Below are positions 22,689-31,045 of a DNA stretch of 32,731 nucleotides, piece after piece (positions within the stretch are counted from its first letter, which is position 1; every line of letters starts with the position of its first letter). Where the stretch lies: assembly GCA_037719575.1 (NCBI GenBank), contig JBBJMF010000025.1, positions 1 to 32,731 on the forward strand, in the 5' to 3' direction. A program made the translations under genes and the position numbers. The notes under the pieces were generated by a model that worked only from the letters and a program-made list of their open reading frames with translations, did no database searches and was not told where the DNA came from. The stretch comes from JAWWPG01 sp037719575. Its GTDB lineage: Bacteria > Actinomycetota > Actinomycetes > Propionibacteriales > Nocardioidaceae.

Positions 22689-23978
22689 CTATCGGCCTTC
22701 GGTGACGCCGCGCTTCAGGGCTCCGAGCAGGTTGACGTTCTGACGCACTCGCGCCTGGGTCGCGAGCAGCTGAGGACGAAGCGCTGCATAGGTTGGGTCT
22801 GCGAGGTCCTGTGGCACGTTGAGCCACCGCATCGGGTGACCGGTCGGGTCGGCGTCGTCGTAGGGCGTGATCATCGTGGGGATGTACTCCAGGGTGCTCA
22901 CGCCGAACGACCCGTCGGGCCTTTCGACAAACGTCACCCGCGCGGTGTTGCCGTCGTAGACGCCCGTGACCGCCGTGTCCTGCTGGGCGATGGCGTTGCC
23001 GAGCCCGTAGACGACCCATTTCCCGTTGACCTTGTCGTAGGGCTGGACGACGTGTGCGTGGTGACCGTAGACGAACGAGATGTCCGGTGAGGCCATCAGG
23101 GTCTCGGCCACCGACGTCTGGTCGGAGATCGGCTCGTGGTCGTACTCGAGGCCCCAGTGCAGTCCGACGATGACGATCCTCGCCCCGTCGAGCCGGGCCC
23201 GATGGGCCATCCACAGGATCTTGTCGGTATTGATCAGCGGGACCGACCAGGGCGCCTCCTCGGGCAGGGGGATCCCGTTGGTCCCATACGTGGCGTTGAT
23301 GAGCCCGACCTTGACACCACGCACGTCGACGACCAACGGGCGCCGGGAGGCCGCCTTGGTCGTGGCGGTACCGAAGTGGGCGAGGCCGATCCTGTCGAAG
23401 TCCGCGATCGTGCGCTTCAGACCCTCGAAGCCCTTGTCGATGCTGTGGTTGGAGGCGGTCGTGCAGGCGTCGTAACCCTCCCACTTGAGCGCCGGCAGGA
23501 TCTCGGGCGGCACCGAGAAGATGGGATACGCCGAGTACGGCCCGCCCTTGGGAGCGAGCGGTGTCTCCATGTGGCAGATGGCGAGGTCGGCACCGGTGAC
23601 CACCGAGCGCATGTTCGCGAGGATCGGCCGGAAGTCCATCGCGCCCCGCCCGGTCCGTTCGGCGTCGTGCTGCGCCGTCGCCCAGAGCCCTTCGTGCAGC
23701 AGCACGTCGCCACTCATCACCATCGTGAGCGAGATCGGTGCGGTGGGCGGTGGCGTTGCGGGAGTGGTGGGCGACCCCGCCGAAGCTCTCGGGCTCGACG
23801 TGTCCGGTGCCCCTGCCGAGCCCGAGGTGGTCCCGGTGGACGCCGACGAGGACCGTGTGCCGGTCGGGGACAGTTGGGTGGGACCCTGCGCGGCGTCGTT
23901 GCCGCTGCAGGCGGCCAGCACGAGCACCGCGTTCGCCGCGAGCCCCCCGAGGACTGCCTTGCCCGGACGTCGTGTCAT
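22689..23978 (-). CDS. CapA family lipoprotein (PGA_cap, metallophosphoesterase-like)
   Basis: The 429-residue product starts with a lipoprotein signal peptide, lipobox LAAC with Cys24, then a Ser/Thr/Pro-rich linker of about 65 residues and the CapA domain (about 95-405). Its motifs are visible: SGDVLLHEG, ADLAICHMETPLAPK, CTTASNHSIDKGFEGLKRTIADFD, VGLINATYGTN and the HHAHVVQPYDKVNGKWVVYGLGN block. CapA proteins are linked to poly-gamma-glutamate capsule synthesis, but many actinobacterial homologues lie outside capsule operons, as this one does. A surface phosphoesterase-like role is possible. ATG 23978 follows AGGGG at five bases. It diverges from the GNAT gene at 24097. Confidence 0.88.
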   Translation of the reverse strand: MTRRPGKAVLGGLAANAVLVLAACSGNDAAQGPTQLSPTGTRSSSASTGTTSGSAGAPDTSSPRASAGSPTTPATPPPTAPISLTMVMSGDVLLHEGLWATAQHDAERTGRGAMDFRPILANMRSVVTGADLAICHMETPLAPKGGPYSAYPIFSVPPEILPALKWEGYDACTTASNHSIDKGFEGLKRTIADFDRIGLAHFGTATTKAASRRPLVVDVRGVKVGLINATYGTNGIPLPEEAPWSVPLINTDKILWMAHRARLDGARIVIVGLHWGLEYDHEPISDQTSVAETLMASPDISFVYGHHAHVVQPYDKVNGKWVVYGLGNAIAQQDTAVTGVYDGNTARVTFVERPDGSFGVSTLEYIPTMITPYDDADPTGHPMRWLNVPQDLADPTYAALRPQLLATQARVRQNVNLLGALKRGVTEGR

Positions 23979-24096
23979 GTGCTCCCCTGACCTGCGAAGC
24001 GGCGTCTCCCCGCGGCATCGCGGCGCAACCGGTGGGAGCCAGCATGCCACTCGCGACCCTGCCTGGCCGCGTAGGCTCACCCTGGGAGGTGCCTCG

Positions 24097-24942
24097 GTGC
24101 TGAGAACTCGCAGCAAGGTCCGCGTGCTCGGACGCGACGACCTCCCCGCTGTCCGCCGAGTCCTTGACCAGGACCCGGTGACCTACGTGTTCGTGGACCA
24201 TCGGGTCCGCGCGACCAGGCTCGACCCACGCTGGCTGGGCGGCGAGGTCTGGGGGTACGACGAGGGAGCCGGCGTGGTCGCGCTCTGCCACGCGGCAGCC
24301 AACCTCATCCCGGTCGCGGCGGGGCCGGACGCACTGCGCGCTTTCGCCACCCAGGCCCTGGCGCAGGGTAGGCGCTGCTCGGCGATCCTCGGTCCGCACG
24401 ACGACGTCCAGCAGCTGTGGGGGCTGCTCGGGCAGGGGTGGGGCCCGGCCCGAGACATCAGGCCGCGACAGCCGTTCCTCACGCTGGACGCCGAGCCCCT
24501 GGTCCGGCCGGACCCGCAGGTCCGGAGGGTCCGCCCCGACGAGCTCGACGTGCTCTACCCGGCCTGTGTGGCGATGTTCACCGAGGAGCTCGGCGTCTCA
24601 CCGGAGGCGGGCGGCGGCGCCAGGCTCTACCGGTCCCGGGTGGCGCAGCTGATCAGCAAGGGTCTCGCGTTCGCCCTCATCGAGGGCGACGAGGTCATCT
24701 TCAAGGCCGAGGTCGCCGCGGTCACGCCGCACGCCGGCCAGATCCAGGGCGTATGGGTCAACCCGGCCTACCGTGGCCGAGGCCTGAGCGCCCCGGCGGT
24801 CTCCAGCGTCGCGAGCGCCGTACTCCGCGACCTTGCCCCCCTGGTCTCGCTCTACGTCAACGAGCACAACGAGGCCGCGCGGCGTGCCTACGACCGGGTC
24901 GGCTTCGTCGAGCGCACCCGGTTCGCCACCGTCCTCTTCTGA
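24097..24942 (+). CDS. DUF4081-GNAT acetyltransferase-like protein
   Basis: The 281-residue product has an N-terminal DUF4081 part (about 1-130, VRVLGRDDLPAVRRVLDQDPVTYVFVDHRV, HDDVQQLWGLLGQGW) and a C-terminal GNAT domain with the acetyl-CoA loop motif QIQGVWVNPAYRGRGLSAPAV near 211-231 and VSLYVNEHNEAARRAYDRVGF near 252-272. GTG 24097 follows GGGAGG at seven bases. In other actinobacteria (Rv2867c region) this family sits beside gcpE/ispG on the same strand; here it is on the opposite strand and separated by an MFS gene and another GNAT gene. The acetyl acceptor is unknown. Confidence 0.9.
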   Translation: MLRTRSKVRVLGRDDLPAVRRVLDQDPVTYVFVDHRVRATRLDPRWLGGEVWGYDEGAGVVALCHAAANLIPVAAGPDALRAFATQALAQGRRCSAILGPHDDVQQLWGLLGQGWGPARDIRPRQPFLTLDAEPLVRPDPQVRRVRPDELDVLYPACVAMFTEELGVSPEAGGGARLYRSRVAQLISKGLAFALIEGDEVIFKAEVAAVTPHAGQIQGVWVNPAYRGRGLSAPAVSSVASAVLRDLAPLVSLYVNEHNEAARRAYDRVGFVERTRFATVLF

Positions 24943-25028
24943 GCCTCCCGGGCGAGATACCCATCAGGTCCCGCGCGGGCAGCTGTGAGTGACCCGAGCT
25001 GGCGCCTCAACCGAGCCGGCGCAGCAGC

Positions 25029-26294
25029 TCACTGGGACGAAGCCAGCACCTCAACCGAAGAGGCCGAGCGCAGCGGCGAGGTCCACGCGACCACACAGCC
25101 GACGAGCGCCAGCGCCGCCATGGCGGACATCGCGTGCTGCACCTCCACCAGGGATGCCAACGCTCCGCCCAGGAACGCGCCGGACGTCCAGCCAAGCCCC
25201 CAGGCGAGCATCCGGCCGGCGGTGTTGACCCGCCCGAGCAGGTGCTCGGGGGTGACCTGCTGGCGGTAGGAGATCGAGTTCACCGCGAACAGCATGTAGG
25301 CGACGCTCCAGCCGAACACCCCGAGCGCCGCCAGGACCCACCAGTGGGCGAACGGCGTGGCGATGCCGATCACGGCAGACACCGGTAGTGCCCCGAGCGC
25401 GATCCTGGCGGCGCTGGTGCGACGCAGCAACCGTGGCAGCGCGGTAGTGGCGATGATCCCCCCGACTCCCCAAGCCGAGAACACCAGGCCGAACTCCAGG
25501 CCGGACGTCCCGATGCCCAGCACCCGGTCGCACCAGATGACGTTGAGGGCCACGAACCCGCCTCCCGCCATGCACTGGAGGGTGCCGATCATGGTCATCG
25601 TCCGCACGCCAGGGTGCCGGACCAGGAACACCAGCCCCTCGCGGATGTCGCGTCGCATCGCGCCCTTCGTGAACCTCGCCCGCAAGCGGTCGGGGTCCTG
25701 CAGGAGGCGCGTGATCGCGCGGACGAAGAAGGCCGACGCCGCGAAGCTCAGCGCGTCGACGGCGATCAGGGTCGCCGGTGAGACGACCGCCAGCGCGATT
25801 CCGACCGCGGCCGGGGTCACCATCTCGACCACCGTCGCCGCGCCCCACACGGCGGCGTTCGCCTCCGCGATTCGGTCCCGTCCAACCAGAACCGGCAGCG
25901 CGCCGAAGTTCGCGCCGTCGAAGAAGACCGTGGCCGCCGGCGCGGCGAAGGCGACGACGAGGACGTGCGGCACGGTGAGAAGGCCGAGCCAGTACGCAAC
26001 GGGAACCGAGCCCATCAGCCCCGCGGCCACGAGATCGGCACCGACCATCATGCCGCGCCGGTCCCACCGGTCCGACAAGGCACCCGAGAGCAGGCCGAAC
26101 GCCAGGTAGGGAACGGCCTCGAGCGCAGACACCAGCGCCGTGAGGAACGTCGATCCACTGAGCCGGTAGACCAGCACCGGAAGCGCGACCAGGGTGACCA
26201 TCGAGCCGCCCATCGACAGCACCCTTGACCACCAGTAGCGTCGGAAGTCGCGGTCGTCCCGCAGCCGGGTCCGAGGCGCGGCGGTCGCCGTCAT
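25029..26294 (-). CDS. MFS transporter (exporter type)
   Basis: The 421-residue product is a 12-segment major facilitator resembling the MFS_3/enterobactin-exporter type. Visible features are the first segments with the loop GALSDRWDRRGMMVGADL near 69-88 (MFS loop 2-3 motif), a cytoplasmic central loop LLQDPDRLRARFTKGAMRRD, and the QVTPEHLLGRVNTAGRMLAWG motif near 347-367, common in this group. Substrate is unknown; drug or siderophore efflux are family guesses. ATG 26294 has only a weak ribosome binding site. The gene converges with the DUF4081-GNAT gene and lies downstream of the repeat at 26461-26548. Confidence 0.9.
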   Translation of the reverse strand: MTATAAPRTRLRDDRDFRRYWWSRVLSMGGSMVTLVALPVLVYRLSGSTFLTALVSALEAVPYLAFGLLSGALSDRWDRRGMMVGADLVAAGLMGSVPVAYWLGLLTVPHVLVVAFAAPAATVFFDGANFGALPVLVGRDRIAEANAAVWGAATVVEMVTPAAVGIALAVVSPATLIAVDALSFAASAFFVRAITRLLQDPDRLRARFTKGAMRRDIREGLVFLVRHPGVRTMTMIGTLQCMAGGGFVALNVIWCDRVLGIGTSGLEFGLVFSAWGVGGIIATTALPRLLRRTSAARIALGALPVSAVIGIATPFAHWWVLAALGVFGWSVAYMLFAVNSISYRQQVTPEHLLGRVNTAGRMLAWGLGWTSGAFLGGALASLVEVQHAMSAMAALALVGCVVAWTSPLRSASSVEVLASSQ

Positions 26295-26460
26295 GACGTG
26301 CCGGCGGACGGGCCGCCTGCCTGCACGTGCTGCCCGCGATGGTCAACCACAGACAGCACGCTACCGAAGATCACGGTCCGAGGCGTCGCGCCGTTGCCCC
26401 CAGCGGGAAGGGTGAGCCACTGCCCGACGACCGCAACTGGCGCGCTAGGTACCCGGGACG

Positions 26461-26548
26461 TTTGCCTGGCTGGCCACGCAGACACCCCTTCTGCCATCCA
26501 GATCTGCGTGGCAGAGGGGGCAGTTGCCTGGCAGGCCACGCAGATACC
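26461..26548. repeat. family 2 palindromic repeat, copy A
   Basis: The 88-base element starts TTTGCCTGGCTGGCCACGCA, contains the palindrome 26485-26520 centred on CAGATCTG, and ends with a second copy of TTGCCTGGCAGGCCACGCAG (26524-26548). The first and last units are 25-base direct repeats with two differences, 62 bases apart. It begins eight bases after the stop of the GNAT gene at 26557. Copy B at 30872 has the same layout with the core at the same offset. Confidence 0.8.
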
Positions 26549-26556
26549 GCTTGGGC

Positions 26557-27048
26557 TCAGGTGGTGGCGGGACCGAGAGGTCTGGCCATGGCCACGTTGG
26601 TGGTCTCGTAGCCGAGGCTCTCGTACAGAGCTCGGGCCACGGTGTTGCTCCCGAAGACGTGCAGCTTGATCGTCGAGGCGCCGTGGTCGGCGGCATAGGT
26701 CTCGGCGGCGAGCATGAGGCCCCGTCCGAACCCTGCGCCGCGCTTGTCGGCATCGACCTCGACGTCGTACACGAAGGCGTTGACGTCGCCGGACGTCGCC
26801 GCGGCGGGGATCCGCAGCCACAGGAGACCCACCCGCTCACCGCCCGACTCGCCCATGAGCAGATGGTGCTCGGCCGTTTCGACGCCGTCGGGGAGGAGCT
26901 CGGCGAACTGGTTGGCCGCCATCTCGTGCGCCTTGTCGGCTGGCATGGAGCCGGCCTTGATGTGGTCCTCGACGTACTCGTGAACTGCGCGGGGGTACCA
27001 CGCGTCGTATTCCGCGACCGACATGGGCCGCAGTGTCATATCGCTCAC
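26557..27048 (-). CDS. GNAT family N-acetyltransferase
   Basis: The 163-residue product is a compact GNAT protein: TLRPMSVAEYDAWYPRAVHEYVEDH at the N-terminus, the beta4 strand NAFVYDVEVDADKRGAGFGRGL near 90-111 containing the acetyl-CoA loop KRGAGFGRG, and the C-terminal KLHVFGSNTVARALYESLGYE near 128-148. The GTG at 27048 overlaps the start region by sharing GTGA with the ispG stop (27045-27048)? In transcription order this gene starts four bases inside the upstream? gene order is: ispG is downstream in coordinates and upstream in nothing; the GTGA overlap places this start on the ispG stop, so it is translated by coupling after ispG. Substrate unknown. Confidence 0.9.
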   Translation of the reverse strand: MSDMTLRPMSVAEYDAWYPRAVHEYVEDHIKAGSMPADKAHEMAANQFAELLPDGVETAEHHLLMGESGGERVGLLWLRIPAAATSGDVNAFVYDVEVDADKRGAGFGRGLMLAAETYAADHGASTIKLHVFGSNTVARALYESLGYETTNVAMARPLGPATT

Positions 27049-28220
27049 GAGGCCGTGACGACCGGACTGCCGACGAGTGCACCAGCAGCGGTGTCACCGC
27101 CCTCTCCCGCCATGGACTCGGCGATCCGCATGGCCTCCTCGATGAGGGTCTCGACGATCTGCGACTCCGGCACGGTCTTGATGACCTCGCCCTTGACGAA
27201 GATCTGCCCCTTGCCGTTGCCGGAGGCGACCCCGAGGTCAGCCTCTCGGGCCTCCCCCGGACCGTTGACGACACAGCCCATGACGGCTACCCGCAACGGG
27301 ACCTCCATCCCCTCGAGGCCGGCGGTGACCTCCTCGGCGAGCTTGTAGACGTCGACCTGAGCCCGCCCGCACGAGGGACAGGACACGATCTCGAGGTGGC
27401 GTTCGCGAAGGTTGAGCGACTGCAGGATCTGCAACCCCACCTTCACCTCCTCGACCGGTGGCGCGGACAGGGACACCCGGATGGTGTCACCGATCCCCTT
27501 GGCAAGCAGGGCGCCGAACGCCACCGACGACTTGATCGTGCCCTGGAACGCCGGACCGGCCTCGGTGACACCGAGGTGAAGCGGCCAGTCGCCGGCTTCG
27601 GACAGCAGCTCGTAGGCCCGCACCATCACGACCGGGTCGTTGTGCTTGACGGAGATCTTGAAGTCGTGGAAGTCGTGCTCCTCGAAGAGCGACGCCTCCC
27701 AGACCGCCGACTCGACCAGAGCCTCTGGCGTCGCCTTGCCGTACTTCTGCAGCAGCCGCGGGTCCAGCGAGCCGGCATTGACCCCGATCCGGATCGAGGT
27801 GCCGTGGTCCTTGGCTGCGGCCGCGATCTCCTTGACCTGGTCGTCGAACTTGCGGATGTTTCCCGGGTTGACGCGTACGGCGGCACAGCCCGCCTCGATC
27901 GCCGCGAACACGTACTTGGGCTGGAAGTGGATGTCGGCGATCACCGGGATCTGCGAGTGCTGCGCGATCGCGGGCAGAGCGTCGGCGTCGTCGGGGCTGG
28001 GGCAGGCCACCCGCACGATGTCGCACCCGGTCGCGGTCAGCTCGGCGATCTGCTGGAGTGTCGCGTTGACGTCGGACGTCAAGGTCGTGGTCATCGACTG
28101 GACGGAGATCGGTGCGTCGCCACCGACCAGCACCTTGCCCACCCTGATCTGACGTGTCTTTCGCCGGTCGGCGAGCACCGGCGGTGGCGCGGTCGGCATG
28201 CCCAGGTCGATGCTCGTCAT
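27045..28220 (-). CDS. ispG: 4-hydroxy-3-methylbut-2-en-1-yl diphosphate synthase (flavodoxin/ferredoxin)
   Basis: IspG (GcpE) converts MEcPP to HMBPP, the penultimate step of the MEP isoprenoid pathway, with a [4Fe-4S] cluster. The 391-residue product has the TIM-barrel part (VGGDAPISVQSMTTTLTSD, PVIADIHFQPKYVFAAIEAG, RVNPGN, RIGVNAGSL) and the cluster domain with Cys281 and Cys284 (CPSC), Cys316 and the catalytic NGPGE (319-323). ATG 28220 follows GAGGAA at seven bases. It lies 28 bases after the site-2 protease gene, which follows dxr; this is the conserved actinobacterial operon. The GNAT gene overlaps its stop by four bases. Confidence 0.98.
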   Translation of the reverse strand: MTSIDLGMPTAPPPVLADRRKTRQIRVGKVLVGGDAPISVQSMTTTLTSDVNATLQQIAELTATGCDIVRVACPSPDDADALPAIAQHSQIPVIADIHFQPKYVFAAIEAGCAAVRVNPGNIRKFDDQVKEIAAAAKDHGTSIRIGVNAGSLDPRLLQKYGKATPEALVESAVWEASLFEEHDFHDFKISVKHNDPVVMVRAYELLSEAGDWPLHLGVTEAGPAFQGTIKSSVAFGALLAKGIGDTIRVSLSAPPVEEVKVGLQILQSLNLRERHLEIVSCPSCGRAQVDVYKLAEEVTAGLEGMEVPLRVAVMGCVVNGPGEAREADLGVASGNGKGQIFVKGEVIKTVPESQIVETLIEEAMRIAESMAGEGGDTAAGALVGSPVVTAS

Positions 28221-28248
28221 GCCCTGGTTCCTCGCGGGCTCGAAGCGG

Positions 28249-29553
28249 TCATCCGGTCAGCCGGATCGGGTTGACGATGTCGGTCCAGATGAGCAGGACG
28301 CCGAGGACGACGAGGATGCTCGCGGCCACATAGGCCACCGGCAGCATCTGGGCGACATCGGCGTACCCGGGGTCGGGCCTGCGACGAAGTCGGGCCCAGG
28401 CCCGTCGTACCGCCTCGTAGAGCGCCCCGGCGATGTGTCCCCCGTCCAGTGGCAGCAGCGGGACGAAGTTGAAGAGCGCCACGAACAGGTTGACGACACC
28501 GAGGAGCATGAGCAGGGTGGCGAGCCGGTCCACGACGTCGATCTGGTCGTTGGAGGCGACCTCGCCGGCGACCCGGCTGGCCCCCACGACGCTCATCGGG
28601 CTGCGCGGGTCGCGGTCCTCGAGGCCGACGGCTGCCTTCGCCACCCCCACCAGCCGGCTCGGCATGCTGACGAGCGCCTTCCCGGTCTGCTCGGTGTAGC
28701 TGCCGATCGTCGAGAGGACGAAGCCGAAGCTCTGCTGCTCGCGGACCTGGCCCGGTGACACGCCGAGGAACCCCGCCTGCACGAACCTCGTGGGGTCCTC
28801 GAGGGAGAAGAGCCTGTTGACGGTCGGGTCGGCGTGCAGCGTGAGCTGACGGCCGCCGCGGTCCACGACGACGGCGATACGCTTGCCGACGGAGTCACGG
28901 ATCACGTGGGAGAACTGGTCCCACGACGTCATCGCGGTCCCGTCGACGGACAGGACCTGGTCGCCGGCCCGGAAGCCTGCGGTGCGCGCCGGCGAGGCGG
29001 GGTCGGTCGGCTTGCACACGGCGGTCGCGGTGCTCGCCGGCTGGACGCAGTCGGAAACCTGCGAGACCGTCAGGGTGGGTTTCGAGATGCCGAGCAGCAT
29101 GAACACCGCGCCCAAGATGGCGACCGCGAGGAAGACGTTCATCATCGGGCCACCGGACATCACGATGACCTTCTTCCACCACGCCTTCTTGTAGAAGAGC
29201 CGGTCCTGGTCCTCGGCCGTCACGTGCTCGTACTCGACGGCACGCGCGTCGGCGATCAGCTTGCCCAGCACACCGCCGGTGAAACCCTTGACCTTGCCGT
29301 TCGCGTCGCGCTTCTCGGGGGGCAGCATGCCGATCATCCGGATGAACCCACCGAGCGGGAACATCTTGACGCCGTACTCGGTGTCCCCGCGCTTCGTCGA
29401 CCACACCGTCTTGCCGAACCCGACGAAGTACTGGGTCACCTTCACGCCGAACCTCTTGGCCGGCACCATGTGGCCGACCTCGTGCAGCGCGATGGACGCG
29501 ACGACTCCGAGGAAGAAGAGCACCACGCCGAGCAGGTAGACCAGGGCGGTCAT
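28249..29553 (-). CDS. rseP: M50 site-2 intramembrane zinc protease
   Basis: The 434-residue product is a RseP/Rip1-type protease that cuts membrane-spanning anti-sigma factors and related substrates. The zinc motif HEVGH is at 24-28 in the first transmembrane segment, a conserved GGFIRMIGMLPPE loop follows near 68-80, a PDZ domain (about 175-240, with FRAGDQVLSVDGTAM) precedes the last helices, and the LDG motif (PLLPLDGGHIAG, LDG at 369-371) supplies the third zinc ligand region. ATG 29553 overlaps the dxr stop by four bases (ATGA) and its AAGGAG lies inside dxr. The Mycobacterium homologue is Rip1. The candidate substrate class includes anti-sigma factors, for instance that of ECF sigma factors elsewhere. 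Confidence 0.96.
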   Translation of the reverse strand: MTALVYLLGVVLFFLGVVASIALHEVGHMVPAKRFGVKVTQYFVGFGKTVWSTKRGDTEYGVKMFPLGGFIRMIGMLPPEKRDANGKVKGFTGGVLGKLIADARAVEYEHVTAEDQDRLFYKKAWWKKVIVMSGGPMMNVFLAVAILGAVFMLLGISKPTLTVSQVSDCVQPASTATAVCKPTDPASPARTAGFRAGDQVLSVDGTAMTSWDQFSHVIRDSVGKRIAVVVDRGGRQLTLHADPTVNRLFSLEDPTRFVQAGFLGVSPGQVREQQSFGFVLSTIGSYTEQTGKALVSMPSRLVGVAKAAVGLEDRDPRSPMSVVGASRVAGEVASNDQIDVVDRLATLLMLLGVVNLFVALFNFVPLLPLDGGHIAGALYEAVRRAWARLRRRPDPGYADVAQMLPVAYVAASILVVLGVLLIWTDIVNPIRLTG

Positions 29554-30806
29554 CGTGTCTGTGCTCCTTGTGCTGAGGGTGCGGCGACCGCTTCCCGGTC
29601 GATGAGTTCCCCGGCGCGTCCGCGGGCCCAGGTGTCCGCCGCGAGCACGTCACCGACGTCCAGCGGGCTCCGAGGAGAGGGTACGTCGTCGTCGGCCATG
29701 ACCGCAGCGACGACATCAGCTATCCCCAGGAAGCCGAGTCGGTGGTCCCAGAATGCCTGCACCGCCGCCTCGTTGGCGGCGTTGTAGAGCGCGGGCACGA
29801 CCCCGCCGTCCCGACCGGCCCTGATCGCCAGACCGAGCAGCGGGAAGGCGTCGACGTCCACGGGCTCGAAGTGCCACGACTGGGCAACGCTCCAGTTGAC
29901 TGCGTGTGCTGCACCGGGGACCCGGTCCGGCCAGCCGAGGGCCAGGCTGATCGGCAGCCGCATGTCGGGCGGCGAGGCCTGCGCGAGCGTGGACCCGTCG
30001 TGGAACTCGACCATCGAGTGGATCACCGACTGCGGGTGCACGACCACCTCGATGTCGTCGTAGGCGATGTCGAAGAGCAGATGGGCCTCGATGACCTCGA
30101 GGCCCTTGTTGACGAGAGTGGAGGAGTTCGTCGTCACCATCGGGCCCATGTCCCAGGTGGGGTGGGCCATCGCCTGTTCCGCCGTGACATCGGCGAGCTC
30201 GTCGCGGCGGCGACCGCGGAACGGGCCTCCACTTGCGGTGATCACGAGCCTTCGTACCTCGTCGGCGCGTCCGCCGCGAAGACACTGGGCGAGCGCTGAG
30301 TGCTCGGAGTCGACCGGCACGATCTGACCCGGTTTGGCCGCCGACGTGACGACGTCCCCACCGATGATCAGCGACTCCTTGTTGGCGAGCGCGAGCGTCG
30401 ACCCCGCCTCGAGCGCGGCCAGGGTGGGGCGCAACCCGACCGCGCCGGTGATCGCGTTCAGGACGATGTCGGCCGGGAGGGCGGCCACCCGCTCGGCCGC
30501 GTCCGGGCCGGCTACGATCCGCGGGAGCGCGAAGTCGCCATGGTGGTAGCCGCGACGCTGGGCCTCGGCGTAGAGGGCGAGCTGCACGTCCTGGACGGCG
30601 GTGCCGCGCGCCACGCCCACCACGGGGACGGCGAACTCGATCACCTGAGCAGCAAGCACCTGCGGGTCGGAGCCGGCCGCGGACAGCCCCACGACGCGGA
30701 AGCGGTCGGGGTTGGCCCGGATGACGTCCAACGCCTGCGTGCCCACCGATCCCGTGCTGCCGAGCAGCACGATGTCGCGGGGTGCTCCGCTTGTGGTGGG
30801 CGCCAT
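29550..30806 (-). CDS. dxr: 1-deoxy-D-xylulose 5-phosphate reductoisomerase
   Basis: Dxr converts DXP to MEP with NADPH, the first committed step of the MEP pathway. The 418-residue product has the NADPH-binding LGSTGSVGTQALDVI (15-29), the LANKESLIIGG motif, the metal/substrate-binding VDSEHSALAQCL and ASGGPFRG segments, and the HPQSVIHSMVEFHDGS block; the flexible loop PTWDMGPMVTTNSSTLVNKGLE is intact. ATG 30806 has only a weak ribosome binding site. Its stop overlaps the start of the protease gene by four bases. It is divergent from the sigma factor gene, with family 2 repeat copy B in the spacer. Confidence 0.98.
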   Translation of the reverse strand: MAPTTSGAPRDIVLLGSTGSVGTQALDVIRANPDRFRVVGLSAAGSDPQVLAAQVIEFAVPVVGVARGTAVQDVQLALYAEAQRRGYHHGDFALPRIVAGPDAAERVAALPADIVLNAITGAVGLRPTLAALEAGSTLALANKESLIIGGDVVTSAAKPGQIVPVDSEHSALAQCLRGGRADEVRRLVITASGGPFRGRRRDELADVTAEQAMAHPTWDMGPMVTTNSSTLVNKGLEVIEAHLLFDIAYDDIEVVVHPQSVIHSMVEFHDGSTLAQASPPDMRLPISLALGWPDRVPGAAHAVNWSVAQSWHFEPVDVDAFPLLGLAIRAGRDGGVVPALYNAANEAAVQAFWDHRLGFLGIADVVAAVMADDDVPSPRSPLDVGDVLAADTWARGRAGELIDREAVAAPSAQGAQTR

Positions 30807-30871
30807 CTCTCGATTGTCCCACGAGCGCCTCGCCCGAATCGTCTACGGTCGGGTCGCGCCCGGGGCTCGGA

Positions 30872-30957
30872 TTTGCCTGGTGAGCCACCCAAGCGGCCCC
30901 TGTGCCACGCAGATCTGGGTGGCTTAAGGGCCGTTTGGGTGGCTTGCCACCCAAACG
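30872..30957. repeat. family 2 palindromic repeat, copy B
   Basis: The 86-base element starts TTTGCCTGGTGAGCCACCCA, contains a 40-base imperfect palindrome (30894-30933, centred on CAGATCTG at 30910-30917, 16 of 20 positions paired), and ends in a perfect 12-bp inverted repeat with a TT loop (CGTTTGGGTGGC / GCCACCCAAACG, 30932-30957). It lies between the divergent starts of dxr and the sigma factor gene, so it is not the terminator of either. Confidence 0.8.
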
Positions 30958-30983
30958 CGGCCGGAACCAGTCGGGTCGCGCGT

Positions 30984-31011
30984 GCAACCGGAGGCGATTG
31001 CCAGACGTATT
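30984..31011 (+). promoter_or_regulatory. candidate ECF-type promoter of the sigma factor operon
   Basis: GCAACC (30984-30989) and CGTATT (31006-31011) are 16 bases apart, 35 bases before the GTG at 31046. An AAC-bearing -35 with a CGT-type -10 is the pattern of many actinobacterial ECF promoters, and SigE-family sigma genes are often autoregulated. Recognition by its own product is inference. Confidence 0.45.
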
Positions 31012-31045
31012 CACACCAGGGGCAGCGCGCGGAAGGCGGTGAGGC

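Noticed and set aside
22537..24399. 620-codon minus-strand frame overlapping the CapA gene
   Set aside because: It runs in another frame of the CapA gene and across two gene boundaries, with low-complexity content.
26557..27048. Reading the GNAT gene as the first gene before ispG
   Set aside because: On the minus strand ispG (start 28220) is transcribed first and the GNAT start at 27048 overlaps the ispG stop, so the GNAT gene is the downstream partner. This replaces the confused wording about order in that entry.
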